A DNA stretch of 18,428 bases from Pseudomonadota bacterium (GTDB lineage Bacteria > Pseudomonadota > Gammaproteobacteria > Burkholderiales > Burkholderiaceae_D): NCBI GenBank assembly GCA_023389425.1, contig JAEWEK010000051.1:1-18428 (forward strand), written 5' to 3'. The notes beneath the pieces were generated by a model. That model did not search any database. It saw only the letters and a list, made by a program, of their open reading frames with translations, and was not told the DNA's origin. Both the position numbers and the translations under genes were made by a program. Shown here one piece after another: positions 11,930 through 18,428 of the stretch. Numbering within the stretch: position 1 is the stretch's first letter; each line of letters opens with the position of its first letter.

Positions 11930-12892
11930 ATGACTCCGCTCACTCCGGCATCCAGTGTCCACGACACGCTCATCATCGGCGGCGGCCCCGGCGGCCTGAC
12001 CGCGGCGATCTACCTGCGCCGTTTCACCCGCAAGGTCGCGCTGGTCGACAAGGGGCGCAGCCGCCTGCGCCTGATCCCGGTCTCGCACAACTACCCCGGC
12101 TTTCCGCTCGGGGTCAACGGCGAAAGCCTGATCGAGAACCTGGAGCGCCAGCTGGCGCACTATGGCGGCAGCGTGATGCGGGGCGAAATCCGGCGCCTGC
12201 AGGTCGAGGATGGCTGGTTCGCTGCGGAATATCACGACCCGGAAGGCGGCGTGCACGAGCTGCGCGCGCTGACCGTGCTGCTGGCCACCGGTATCGCCGA
12301 CGCCGGATTGCCGATCGAAAACTGGGAAGATGCCGTCGCCCATGGCGCCGTGCGCCTATGCCCCGTGTGCGACGGCTACGACGTGCTGGACAAGCGGATC
12401 GCCGTCGCCACGGCTGCGCGCAATCCGGTCGGCCATGCGCTCTTCATGCGCACGTTCAGTGCCGACGTCACGCTGTTCGAGCGCGCCGGACAATGCTCCC
12501 TGACGGACGAGCAGCGCCGCAAGCTGGACGCGGCCGGCGTTCGCTACGTCGAATCGCAGTTGCGCGGCGTGAGCATGAGCGCCGACATGAAACCCGTGAT
12601 GCATACCCAGGATGGCGCCGACTACGAAGCCGACGTGTTCTACCCGATGCTGGGCGAAACCGCGCGTTCGGAACTGGCCGCGGCGCTGGGTGCGGAAACG
12701 ACCGAATGCGCGGAGCTGGTGGTCGACTCGCACCAGCGGACCTCGGTGCCGGGACTGTACGCGGTCGGCGACGTGACGCACAGCCTGAACCAGATCGCGG
12801 TGGCGGCCGGGCAGGCGGCGGTGGCGGCCACGCGCATCCATAACGTCCTGCCGCCGGCGCTGCGCCAGCCGCCTCAGTCGGGCAGCAGGTAG
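11930..12892 (+). CDS. thioredoxin-reductase-like FAD oxidoreductase with degenerate NADPH site
   Basis: A 320-residue flavoprotein of the thioredoxin reductase fold. The FAD-binding GGGPGGLTAAIYLRR is at 17-31, the ATG motif of the FAD domain is at 119-121 (LLATGIAD), and the redox-active pair C144/C147 is in CPVCDGYD, matching the CATCDG site of TrxB. The C-terminal FAD motif is GLYAVGDVTHSLNQIAVAAGQAA (about 276-298). In place of the TrxB NADPH motifs (GGGDSAxEEA and HRR) it has VATAARNPVGHALF and LFERA, so classical NADPH binding is doubtful. It may use another reductant or act as a dithiol oxidase; this is inference. Length fits TrxB. GGGG directly precedes the ATG, so the ribosome binding site is unusual. 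Its 3' end overlaps tssG by 19 bp, tail to tail. It is not a T6SS component by family. Confidence 0.88.
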   Translation: MTPLTPASSVHDTLIIGGGPGGLTAAIYLRRFTRKVALVDKGRSRLRLIPVSHNYPGFPLGVNGESLIENLERQLAHYGGSVMRGEIRRLQVEDGWFAAEYHDPEGGVHELRALTVLLATGIADAGLPIENWEDAVAHGAVRLCPVCDGYDVLDKRIAVATAARNPVGHALFMRTFSADVTLFERAGQCSLTDEQRRKLDAAGVRYVESQLRGVSMSADMKPVMHTQDGADYEADVFYPMLGETARSELAAALGAETTECAELVVDSHQRTSVPGLYAVGDVTHSLNQIAVAAGQAAVAATRIHNVLPPALRQPPQSGSR

Positions 12893-13911
12893 CAGACGTC
12901 GCGCCTGTCCCGCGTTTGCGGGCCGCTGACGAGGAAGGCATCCCAGCCGAGCCGCCGGCTCTCGGCCTGCCGCAGCGTCGCGCAGTGCACGTCCGCCGCG
13001 CGCAGCACCACCTCGACTTCATATTCGAGCGTAACGCCCGTGAACATCGACAGCATGCCGCGCAGCGCGCGCGCCGCCGCGCCGCCGGGCAGGAAGGCGT
13101 CGAAACCCGCGGCATCGAGCGGGCCGGCGACGAGCCGCAGCCTCAGGTCGCGCTGCCAGAACCGCGCGCCGGCCATCGCGCCCGCGCCCAGCACGGCACC
13201 CGCCTCGCCAAGCGTGGTCTGCTGGTCGGGCGGCACTTCGTACCACGCGCCGGCGAACTGCTCGATGCCGATCGGCTGCCCGAAATACGCCGACAGCACC
13301 CGCGCCGCCTGCGCTGCGGACGCGGGCCGGTGCCGCAGGGGGGCGGCAAAATGGCCCAGGGATTCGTCACGGATGCCGTCCGCCTGCAACCTGCCGCGCA
13401 GCGAGCCGCTACCCAGTCCGGCGAGCGACAACAGCAGCGGCAGGAAGCGGTCGCGGCCACCGAGCTCGTACTTGAACTCCAGCCGGTATTTGCGCCACGC
13501 CTCGTAGAACATCACCAGCGGCCGGTTCGACAGCGCATCGAGGAAGGCGCGCGGACCGTGGTCGCGCTGGAGAAGCTGGTACTGCGCCAGGCGTTCGGTG
13601 TAATGCGCGGGCAGCACGCCCCTGCCGCTCAGGAAGCCCATGAAGCTGGGCGTGATGCGTATGTAGCGCAGCGCCGCCGCATCCAGCTTGATGTCCGGCG
13701 GCTCGGTCTCGATCGCCTCCAGTTCGCTGGCGGGAAAGCTGAGCGACATCGAATTCTGGAAGCGCAGGTAGTGGCCGACATCGCCGTCCACACCGCGCCG
13801 CCGCAGCCACAGCTCGATCAGGCGCACCGCCTGGAAGAACTGGAAGCGGTATGGCTCCTTGAACAGGCGCTCGATTACAGCAGGCTCAAATCGCCGCTTC
13901 GCGGTGCGCAT
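12874..13911 (-). CDS. tssG: type VI secretion baseplate subunit TssG
   Basis: A 345-residue cytoplasmic protein of the ImpH/VasB family, a wedge subunit of the T6SS baseplate that pairs with two TssF molecules. Family features seen: N-terminal AVIERLFKEPYRFQFFQAVRLIELWL, YLRFQNSMSLSFPASELEAI, ITPSFMGFLSGRGVLPAHYTE, RDHGPRAFLDALSNRPLVMFYEAWRKYRL, and the C-terminal GIEQFAGAWYEVP and FWQRDLRLRL. Length is normal. The ATG at 13911 has GAGGAG eight bases upstream. It overlaps the end of tssF by 37 bases, indicating translational coupling. It is the last gene of the tssE-F-G run, and its stop codon lies inside the end of the opposing flavoprotein gene with no terminator visible between them. Confidence 0.96.
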   Translation of the reverse strand: MRTAKRRFEPAVIERLFKEPYRFQFFQAVRLIELWLRRRGVDGDVGHYLRFQNSMSLSFPASELEAIETEPPDIKLDAAALRYIRITPSFMGFLSGRGVLPAHYTERLAQYQLLQRDHGPRAFLDALSNRPLVMFYEAWRKYRLEFKYELGGRDRFLPLLLSLAGLGSGSLRGRLQADGIRDESLGHFAAPLRHRPASAAQAARVLSAYFGQPIGIEQFAGAWYEVPPDQQTTLGEAGAVLGAGAMAGARFWQRDLRLRLVAGPLDAAGFDAFLPGGAAARALRGMLSMFTGVTLEYEVEVVLRAADVHCATLRQAESRRLGWDAFLVSGPQTRDRRDVCYLLPD

Positions 13912-15707
13912 CGCAATAGCTCCTCGCCGGTCTTGGCCGAGACCAGCAGCAGTCGGGTGAAGCTGTTGGCGTGGACGTACAGCCCGAGGAAACGCTCGAC
14001 GATATGGGCAAACGCGTGGATGCCGCTGCCGACGAAGGCATCCTCGTCGATGGAGAGCCGCACTTCGACGCCGCGCACCAGGCAGGAGAAGGGATTCCCG
14101 GCCAGCCAGGCCGTCGCCGGCTTCTGCTCCACGCCGGCGATGCCGCCGATCTGTCTTTGCGACGACGGCGAGCGCGGAAGATCGTACAGCGCGAGCATCT
14201 CGCGGAAGGCGTCGGCACCGCCGTCAGTCAGCGACAGGTGATTGAGCGTGAGATGCGAGATCAGCCGCCAGTGCGCGCTGCGCCCGCGCTCGAAGCGATA
14301 CGATACGGTCGGCTTGCGCAGGAAGGCGATCGACTTCATGGTCGACCCGCCTTCCACGAACAGTTCTCCGCCGGCCTGGCCGTAGCCGAGCGCCGTCGGC
14401 AGGTCGCGGTTGGAACAGGTCAGTTCGACGTTCAGCGTATGAATGTCGGCTTCGGCGGGATCGAAGTCGATGTCGACCAGCGATATCTCCGTCTCGTAGC
14501 CGGGGCTCCTTTCGGCGATCCGCTCGTCGCGCCTCATCACCCAGTAATGCCCATTGCGCTCCGGCTCCTGTCCGTGCTTGAGCGAATAGAAGGGCTGGAA
14601 CCCGACCACCGTTTCGCCCTGCGGCGTCTGGCGAACAAGGTTGACCGCATCGATGGAATGGACTTCGAAGCCGAAGGGGCGGCGCGCATCGGCCAGCACC
14701 GGATAGCTCGCGCTGGTGTGCGTCACGCGAATCGGCTCGCCGCGCATGCGGAACAGGTTGACCACAGGCGTACAACCGAGCAGCACATTGTTGGTCGACA
14801 GCGTGCCGAGCATGCGCGCCGTATTCGAATCGGAGCGCATTCCCGACAGCGCCAGATGCAATGTGATGCTGCGCGCGTCCGCTGGCGCGGCTGCGGCGAT
14901 CGCCGCGATGTCGAGATCGAAGAAGTTGAACTTCTCGGGAAAGCAGAAGTACTCGGTCAACAGCCGGTACGCGCCGTGCGAGCGCGCGGGAAAATCGATC
15001 AGGGCCTCGTCGTCGCCGAAACCGGCCGGCTCGACGGGAGTCGCGCCGAGCCGGCTCCAGCGGCCGCAGCGATCCACTTCGGCGTAGGCGGCGACGGCGC
15101 GCATGAACAGCGCATCGCGCAGCGCCGCGCAGAACGACGGTTCGCCATCGATGAACACGCGCAGCCGGCCGACGCCGAGCTGGCCGATGGCCGCCTGCGC
15201 GGCGGTGCTGCCGATCGTCAGGCTGATTGCAGACGTCGCACCGGCCGGCAGCATGGCCGCTTCCGGCGCACGGATGATCGGCGCAAAGGCCACGTCGGCC
15301 AGCGCAAGCGGCGCCACGCAAACGGGATACACCGTGCGGAAGGTGCACGGCCCGCCCCGTACCGGCCGCGTGTTCAGCTGCGTCCCGCGCGGCACGATGG
15401 CTGCGCCGGTCTGCTCGCCGGCCTCGAAGCGCGCGATCGAGCACGACGGGAAGGGCCGCAGGTAATGCGGATACAGCACTTCGAACAGCGCCTCGGTGAA
15501 TTCGGGATAATCGTCGTCCAGCCGCTTGGCGATGCGCGCGTTGAGCAGGCCGAAGGACTCGATCATGCGCTCGATGTGCGGGTCCTCGCACACCTCGCCG
15601 CCGATCAACAGGCGGCCGGCGATCCTCGGGTAGCGCTCCGCGAACTCGCGCAGGTCGTGCCGCAGGTATCCCAGCTCGCGTTCGTAATAGGGAAGCAGGT
15701 CCTCCAT
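13875..15707 (-). CDS. tssF: type VI secretion baseplate subunit TssF
   Basis: A protein of about 610 residues of the ImpG/VasA family, the major wedge component of the T6SS baseplate, related to phage T4 gp6. The N-terminus is typical: MEDLLPYYERELGYLRHDLREFAERYPRIAGRL, then EDPHIERMIESFGLLNARIAKRLDDDYPEFTEALFEVLYPHYLRPFPSCSIA. Later come LLTEYFCFPEKFNFFDLD, LLGCTPVVNLF and, near the end, ERFLGLYVHANSFTRL. The frame runs open upstream to 16328 in shadow of tssE, but the ATG at 15707 stands two bases after the tssE stop codon and gives the family start. The upstream TGAGG inside the end of tssE provides a modest ribosome binding site. Length fits the family; no lesions are visible. It functions with TssG, TssE and TssK at the inner membrane. 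Confidence 0.96.
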   Translation of the reverse strand: MEDLLPYYERELGYLRHDLREFAERYPRIAGRLLIGGEVCEDPHIERMIESFGLLNARIAKRLDDDYPEFTEALFEVLYPHYLRPFPSCSIARFEAGEQTGAAIVPRGTQLNTRPVRGGPCTFRTVYPVCVAPLALADVAFAPIIRAPEAAMLPAGATSAISLTIGSTAAQAAIGQLGVGRLRVFIDGEPSFCAALRDALFMRAVAAYAEVDRCGRWSRLGATPVEPAGFGDDEALIDFPARSHGAYRLLTEYFCFPEKFNFFDLDIAAIAAAAPADARSITLHLALSGMRSDSNTARMLGTLSTNNVLLGCTPVVNLFRMRGEPIRVTHTSASYPVLADARRPFGFEVHSIDAVNLVRQTPQGETVVGFQPFYSLKHGQEPERNGHYWVMRRDERIAERSPGYETEISLVDIDFDPAEADIHTLNVELTCSNRDLPTALGYGQAGGELFVEGGSTMKSIAFLRKPTVSYRFERGRSAHWRLISHLTLNHLSLTDGGADAFREMLALYDLPRSPSSQRQIGGIAGVEQKPATAWLAGNPFSCLVRGVEVRLSIDEDAFVGSGIHAFAHIVERFLGLYVHANSFTRLLLVSAKTGEELLRCAPRSGDLSLL

Positions 15708-15709
15708 CC

Positions 15710-16195
15710 TCAGGCCCCATCGACTGCAGCACGCGCAGCCTTGCCGATGCTGTACTGGAGCGTGGACGGATGCAACACGGCGTCGAACTGCACCGGCTCC
15801 TGCGTGCTGCTGGCGACCAGCAGGGCCGAGATGGAAAACGCCAGCCGGTTGACGGCCTGCTCGCGCACCTCCAGCAGCGCACGCACCTTGCGCAGCCGCG
15901 GCTCGTGCCGCGCAATCGCGCTCTCGATGCTGGCGCAGATGAAGGCGCGATCGACGGGGCTGGACAGGGAGCGGTCGGCGAAATCCGCAAGGCCATAGGT
16001 GACGATCGAAGCGCCGGCCTCCGGGAAACCGGCCAGCACGCCCTCCGGGATGACCAGGCGCGTGTTCAGGAGCGCTTCGAGGTCGCGCGCCACGGCCTCC
16101 TTCAACTCCTCGGCCGTCATGCGCACGACGGCCGATCCCGAGCGCGCCGGCACTCCCAGCAAACGGTCGAACAAGCCTGGCGTGAACCCTTTCAT
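15710..16195 (-). CDS. tssE: type VI secretion baseplate subunit TssE (gp25-like)
   Basis: A 161-residue protein of the T4 gp25-like family, which links the T6SS baseplate to the contractile sheath and triggers sheath assembly. N-terminal GLFDRLLG is followed by VARDLEALLNTRL, the EGVLAGFPEAGASIVTYGLADFAD segment typical of TssE, and the C-terminal gp25 domain (ICASIESAIARHEPRLRKVRALLE, FSISALLVASSTQEPVQFDAVLHPS); the EPR element is part of the conserved gp25 core. The frame opens at 16315, but the ATG at 16195 is preceded three bases upstream by GGGAGG and gives normal length. It heads the tssE-tssF-tssG run and is divergent from tssK. Confidence 0.94.
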   Translation of the reverse strand: MKGFTPGLFDRLLGVPARSGSAVVRMTAEELKEAVARDLEALLNTRLVIPEGVLAGFPEAGASIVTYGLADFADRSLSSPVDRAFICASIESAIARHEPRLRKVRALLEVREQAVNRLAFSISALLVASSTQEPVQFDAVLHPSTLQYSIGKAARAAVDGA

Positions 16196-16385
16196 GCGCC
16201 TCCCGGATGGCAGTGGCTCGATAGTTCCAACGGACATCTTTGCACATAGCCAAAGGAAAAAACAGGCAATCCGCGCCCGGCATGTACTCACATTGAGCAG
16301 CCGCAAGAACGCCATTGTTTTGCTGCAAAAGCCAGGCCGAAAACGCTAAGGTAAGGGCTTGCCGGCGATTCAGTCAGGAGGGGAA
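16196..16385. other. divergent tssE/tssK intergenic region
   Basis: These 190 bases must hold the promoters for both T6SS arms. The region is more AT-rich than the genes around it. It ends in the very strong ribosome binding site AGGAGGGG before tssK. I found no convincing sigma-70 pair. A GG-N10-GC spacing exists on the minus strand near 16300, but it lacks the TTGC part of a sigma-54 promoter. Confidence 0.6.
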
Positions 16386-17726
16386 ATGGCTTGCAAGGTA
16401 CTTTGGGGCGAGGGCCTGCTGCTGCGCCCGCAACACTTCCAGCGCCAGGACGAATACCACGAGCAGCGGCTCCACAAGAGCATCCACGCCGTGCATCCGT
16501 ATGCGTGGGGCGTCGGCCAGCTCAGGGTCGACCGCGATGGCCTGTCCAACAATATCTTGCGCGTTCTCGAACTGTCGCTGCGTCTCCAGGACGGCGAACT
16601 GGTCGACGCGCCGGACGCTGACGAGCTGCCCGAGACGGTGGACCTGAGCCTGCTCCCGCCCGGCCAGCAAGCCGTTACCTACTTCGCCGCCCTGCCCGGC
16701 CTCAAGCCGTTCAGCGGCAACTTCGTCCAGCCCGGACAGGCGTCGAATGCCGCGCGCTACCTGCAGGCCAACCGCGAAACACCCGACCTGTACACGCAAG
16801 CCGCCCCGGTGCAGCTGGCTTACCTGAAGCGCGCGGTGCGCATCGTATCCGAGTTCGAACCGCGCGATTCCTACATCTGCTTTCCCCTGTTGCGCGTGCG
16901 CCGCGCCAGCGCCGGCGGCTTCGAACTGGACGACAGCTTCGTGCCGCCCTCGCAAACGCTGGGATCGTCGCCGGTGCTGTTCCTTCAACTGCGCCGCCTG
17001 CTCGATGCGCTGCAGGCCAAGGTGAGCGCGCTGTACGGCCACCAGCGCGAACCAAGCCGCAGCGTGATCGAACTGCGCTCGGGCGATGCCTCGTCGTTCT
17101 GGCTGCTGCACACCGCCAGCGCGGCCTGCGCCTCGCTCACGCACTACATCACCCATCCGGACCTGCACCCCGAGCGCCTGTTCGAACACCTGCTCGGGGT
17201 GGCCGGCCAGCTGATGACCTTCTCGAAGAGCTGGACGCTGAACGACCTGCCGCCCTACCAGCACACCGATCCCGGGCCCGGCTTCGCCAAGCTGCACCTG
17301 GTGATTCGCGAACTGCTCGACACCGTCATCTCGTCCAAATACTTTGCGATCGCGCTGACCGAGGCCCGGCCGTCCTACCACCACGGCGCGCTCGACTCCG
17401 GGAAGATCGACGACAAGACCGCCTTCTACATCGCCGCATCGGCCGATATCCCTGCCATCGAATTGGTCGACATCGTCCCGCGGCGCTTCAAGGTCGGCGC
17501 GCCGGACGATGTCGAAAAGTGCGTGCTGGCCGCCCTGCCCGGCGTGCGCCTGCAGCATGCGGCCCAGCTGCCGGCCGCGGTGCCGGTGCGCCCGGAGACC
17601 AGCTACTTCCTGCTCGAAGCGAAGAGCCCGATGTACGAACGCATGCTGCAGGCGCAATCGGTATCGATCTACGTTCCCTCGGGGCTGAAGGACCTGCGGC
17701 TGGAGCTGCTGGCCGTGGCTACCTAG
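16386..17726 (+). CDS. tssK: type VI secretion baseplate subunit TssK
   Basis: A 446-residue protein of the ImpJ/VasE family. TssK forms trimers that connect the T6SS baseplate wedges to the membrane complex TssJLM. The N-terminus is diagnostic: VLWGEGLLLRPQHFQRQDEYHEQRL, the conserved GxxLxPQHFQxQ block. The shoulder and C-terminal parts show FPLLRVRRASAGGFELDDSFVPP, LLRRLLDALQAK-like helices, HPERLFEHLLGVAGQLMTFS and HHGALDSGKIDD. The C-terminus ends SPMYERMLQAQSVSIYVPSGLKDLRLELLAV, typical of the family. AGGAGGGG directly before the ATG at 16386 fixes the start; the frame is open slightly further upstream. It is transcribed away from tssEFG, and its stop codon overlaps the convergent lipoprotein gene by 8 bp. 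Confidence 0.96.
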   Translation: MACKVLWGEGLLLRPQHFQRQDEYHEQRLHKSIHAVHPYAWGVGQLRVDRDGLSNNILRVLELSLRLQDGELVDAPDADELPETVDLSLLPPGQQAVTYFAALPGLKPFSGNFVQPGQASNAARYLQANRETPDLYTQAAPVQLAYLKRAVRIVSEFEPRDSYICFPLLRVRRASAGGFELDDSFVPPSQTLGSSPVLFLQLRRLLDALQAKVSALYGHQREPSRSVIELRSGDASSFWLLHTASAACASLTHYITHPDLHPERLFEHLLGVAGQLMTFSKSWTLNDLPPYQHTDPGPGFAKLHLVIRELLDTVISSKYFAIALTEARPSYHHGALDSGKIDDKTAFYIAASADIPAIELVDIVPRRFKVGAPDDVEKCVLAALPGVRLQHAAQLPAAVPVRPETSYFLLEAKSPMYERMLQAQSVSIYVPSGLKDLRLELLAVAT

Positions 17727-18360
17727 GCGTGCTTCCGGTCGATGCCAGCGCGATCCGGCGCCGGATCCGTTCTGCCTCGGCGGCGTTGCCGGCGGCCTGC
17801 GCCCGCTTCTCCGCCACGCCAAGCCATGTGAGCAGCGGACGGCGCCAGCCCTGCGCCGATGCGGCGTCGATGGCGGCGCCGATGCCTTCCGGCGGCAGCC
17901 GCCCCGCCTTGAACGCGGCGCCGGCGGCCACCAGGCGCGCCATCGGGTCCTTGACCGCGGCCACGGCGCCGCCGCGCACCACGGCCGCGTGCTGCTCGGG
18001 CAGCAATTCCGGTTTCGCATCCTGCCAGCGGCCGTCGATGTAGGCCGCATAGGCGCGCTGCGCCGGCGTGGCGCCGTCGGCCAGCGCGGCGAAACCTGGG
18101 CAGCCCTCGAACACCAGGCTGGCCGCCTGCGCGGCGCAGCGCACCAGCTCCACCTGCGCCACCGCGTCCGGGCGTCCGGTGCTGGCGGTGGCGAACCGCG
18201 CCCGCGCGAACTCGGCGTCCGCGACGCGGCTGTCGCCGGACAGGTAGGCGTCGGTGAAGGCGTTGGTGGAATCCTGCGCACTGGTCTGCCATGCCGGCGG
18301 CACCGGCTTGTTGGCGCAGCCGGCCAGGATCAGCGATGCGACGATGAGGATGCGCGTCAT
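17719..18360 (-). CDS. predicted lipoprotein of unknown function next to tssK
   Basis: A 213-residue protein beginning MTRILIVASLILAGCANKP. This is a short lipoprotein signal peptide with lipobox LAGC, lipidated Cys15 and no Asp at +2, so an outer-membrane destination is likely. The mature part is rich in alanine and helical, with pairs of short helices (QDSTNAFTDAYLSGDSRVADAEFARAR, AQRAYAAYIDGRWQDAKPELL, GVAEKRAQAAGNAAEAERIRRRI) that look like TPR/Sel1-type repeats, though I cannot align a true repeat. It also has two further cysteines. I do not recognise the family. It is not TssJ, which has a beta-sandwich, and shows no peptidoglycan-binding motif. Its ATG overlaps the upstream gene's stop codon (ATGA), so it belongs to an operon continuing to the right. 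A T6SS accessory role is suggested by position only. Confidence 0.8.
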   Translation of the reverse strand: MTRILIVASLILAGCANKPVPPAWQTSAQDSTNAFTDAYLSGDSRVADAEFARARFATASTGRPDAVAQVELVRCAAQAASLVFEGCPGFAALADGATPAQRAYAAYIDGRWQDAKPELLPEQHAAVVRGGAVAAVKDPMARLVAAGAAFKAGRLPPEGIGAAIDAASAQGWRRPLLTWLGVAEKRAQAAGNAAEAERIRRRIALASTGSTPR

Positions 18361-18428
18361 GGCAGCTTGATCTCCGTGTCGTGTGCAAATGGCCATTTGC
18401 GGTTGATCTCGTCCACCAGCCGGTTCAC
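18357..18428 (-). CDS. C-terminal end of an unidentified gene (truncated by window edge)
   Basis: On the minus strand a frame enters from the right edge and ends at the TGA at 18357-18359. It encodes 23 residues including LVDEINRKWPFAHDTEIKLP. The stop codon overlaps the lipoprotein start in the sequence ATGA, the usual sign of translational coupling, which supports this being real coding sequence. Too little is visible for identification; it may be another T6SS-associated gene. Confidence 0.65.
   Translation of the reverse strand: MNRLVDEINRKWPFAHDTEIKLP

Noticed and set aside
12916..15998. Long plus-strand frames opposite tssG and tssF
   Set aside because: They are antisense shadows of well-recognised T6SS baseplate genes and show no family features or ribosome binding sites.
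16196..16385. Sigma-54 promoter for tssE
   Set aside because: A GG-N10-GC spacing exists on the minus strand, but the -12 element lacks TTGC and the -24 element matches only TGGC.

Overview
The window looks like a chromosomal segment of a high-GC betaproteobacterium, most likely Burkholderiales and possibly Oxalobacteraceae (Massilia/Janthinobacterium type). This rests on protein character, the gene order thrS-infC-rpmI-rplT-pheS-pheT-ihfA-merR, and strong third-position GC. The genus is an inference, not a database result.

Left part (1-2388): the 5' part of an OmpR-type response regulator leaves the window to the left. It is divergent from a Crp/Fnr-family regulator (557-1366, +) that ends in a clear intrinsic terminator. 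A 104-bp paired REP element follows, then a NarL/FixJ-type response regulator (minus) with its own terminator and a good promoter.

Central part (2389-10831, minus strand): this is the classical translation operon. It reads from a strong tRNA promoter through tRNA-Val(GAC), a terminator hairpin, thrS, infC, rpmI, rplT, pheS, pheT, ihfA and a small MerR regulator. Intrinsic terminators after the tRNA, infC and rplT, plus a candidate promoter before rpmI, suggest it is split into sub-operons (thrS-infC / rpmI-rplT / pheST-ihfA-merR). REP-like inverted elements sit in two of these gaps. Points of interest are an AUA start codon for infC, leader hairpins before thrS and rpmI that share a 12-mer, and a perfect 26-bp palindrome across the annotated ihfA start.

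Right part (10943-18428): a CDF-family metal exporter and a thioredoxin-reductase-like flavoprotein with a degenerate NADPH site are on the plus strand. They are followed by the edge of a type VI secretion locus: tssE-tssF-tssG on the minus strand, divergent from tssK on the plus strand. TssE, TssF and TssG are baseplate wedge components and TssK links the baseplate to the membrane complex, so this is a baseplate module. A lipoprotein gene of unknown function faces tssK tail to tail. It overlaps by ATGA the end of a further gene that leaves the window, so the locus probably continues to the right.

I do not see a wholly new system. The best leads are in the translation-operon leaders, the unusual tRNA-Val, the REP pairs, and the flavoprotein and lipoprotein of unknown role.
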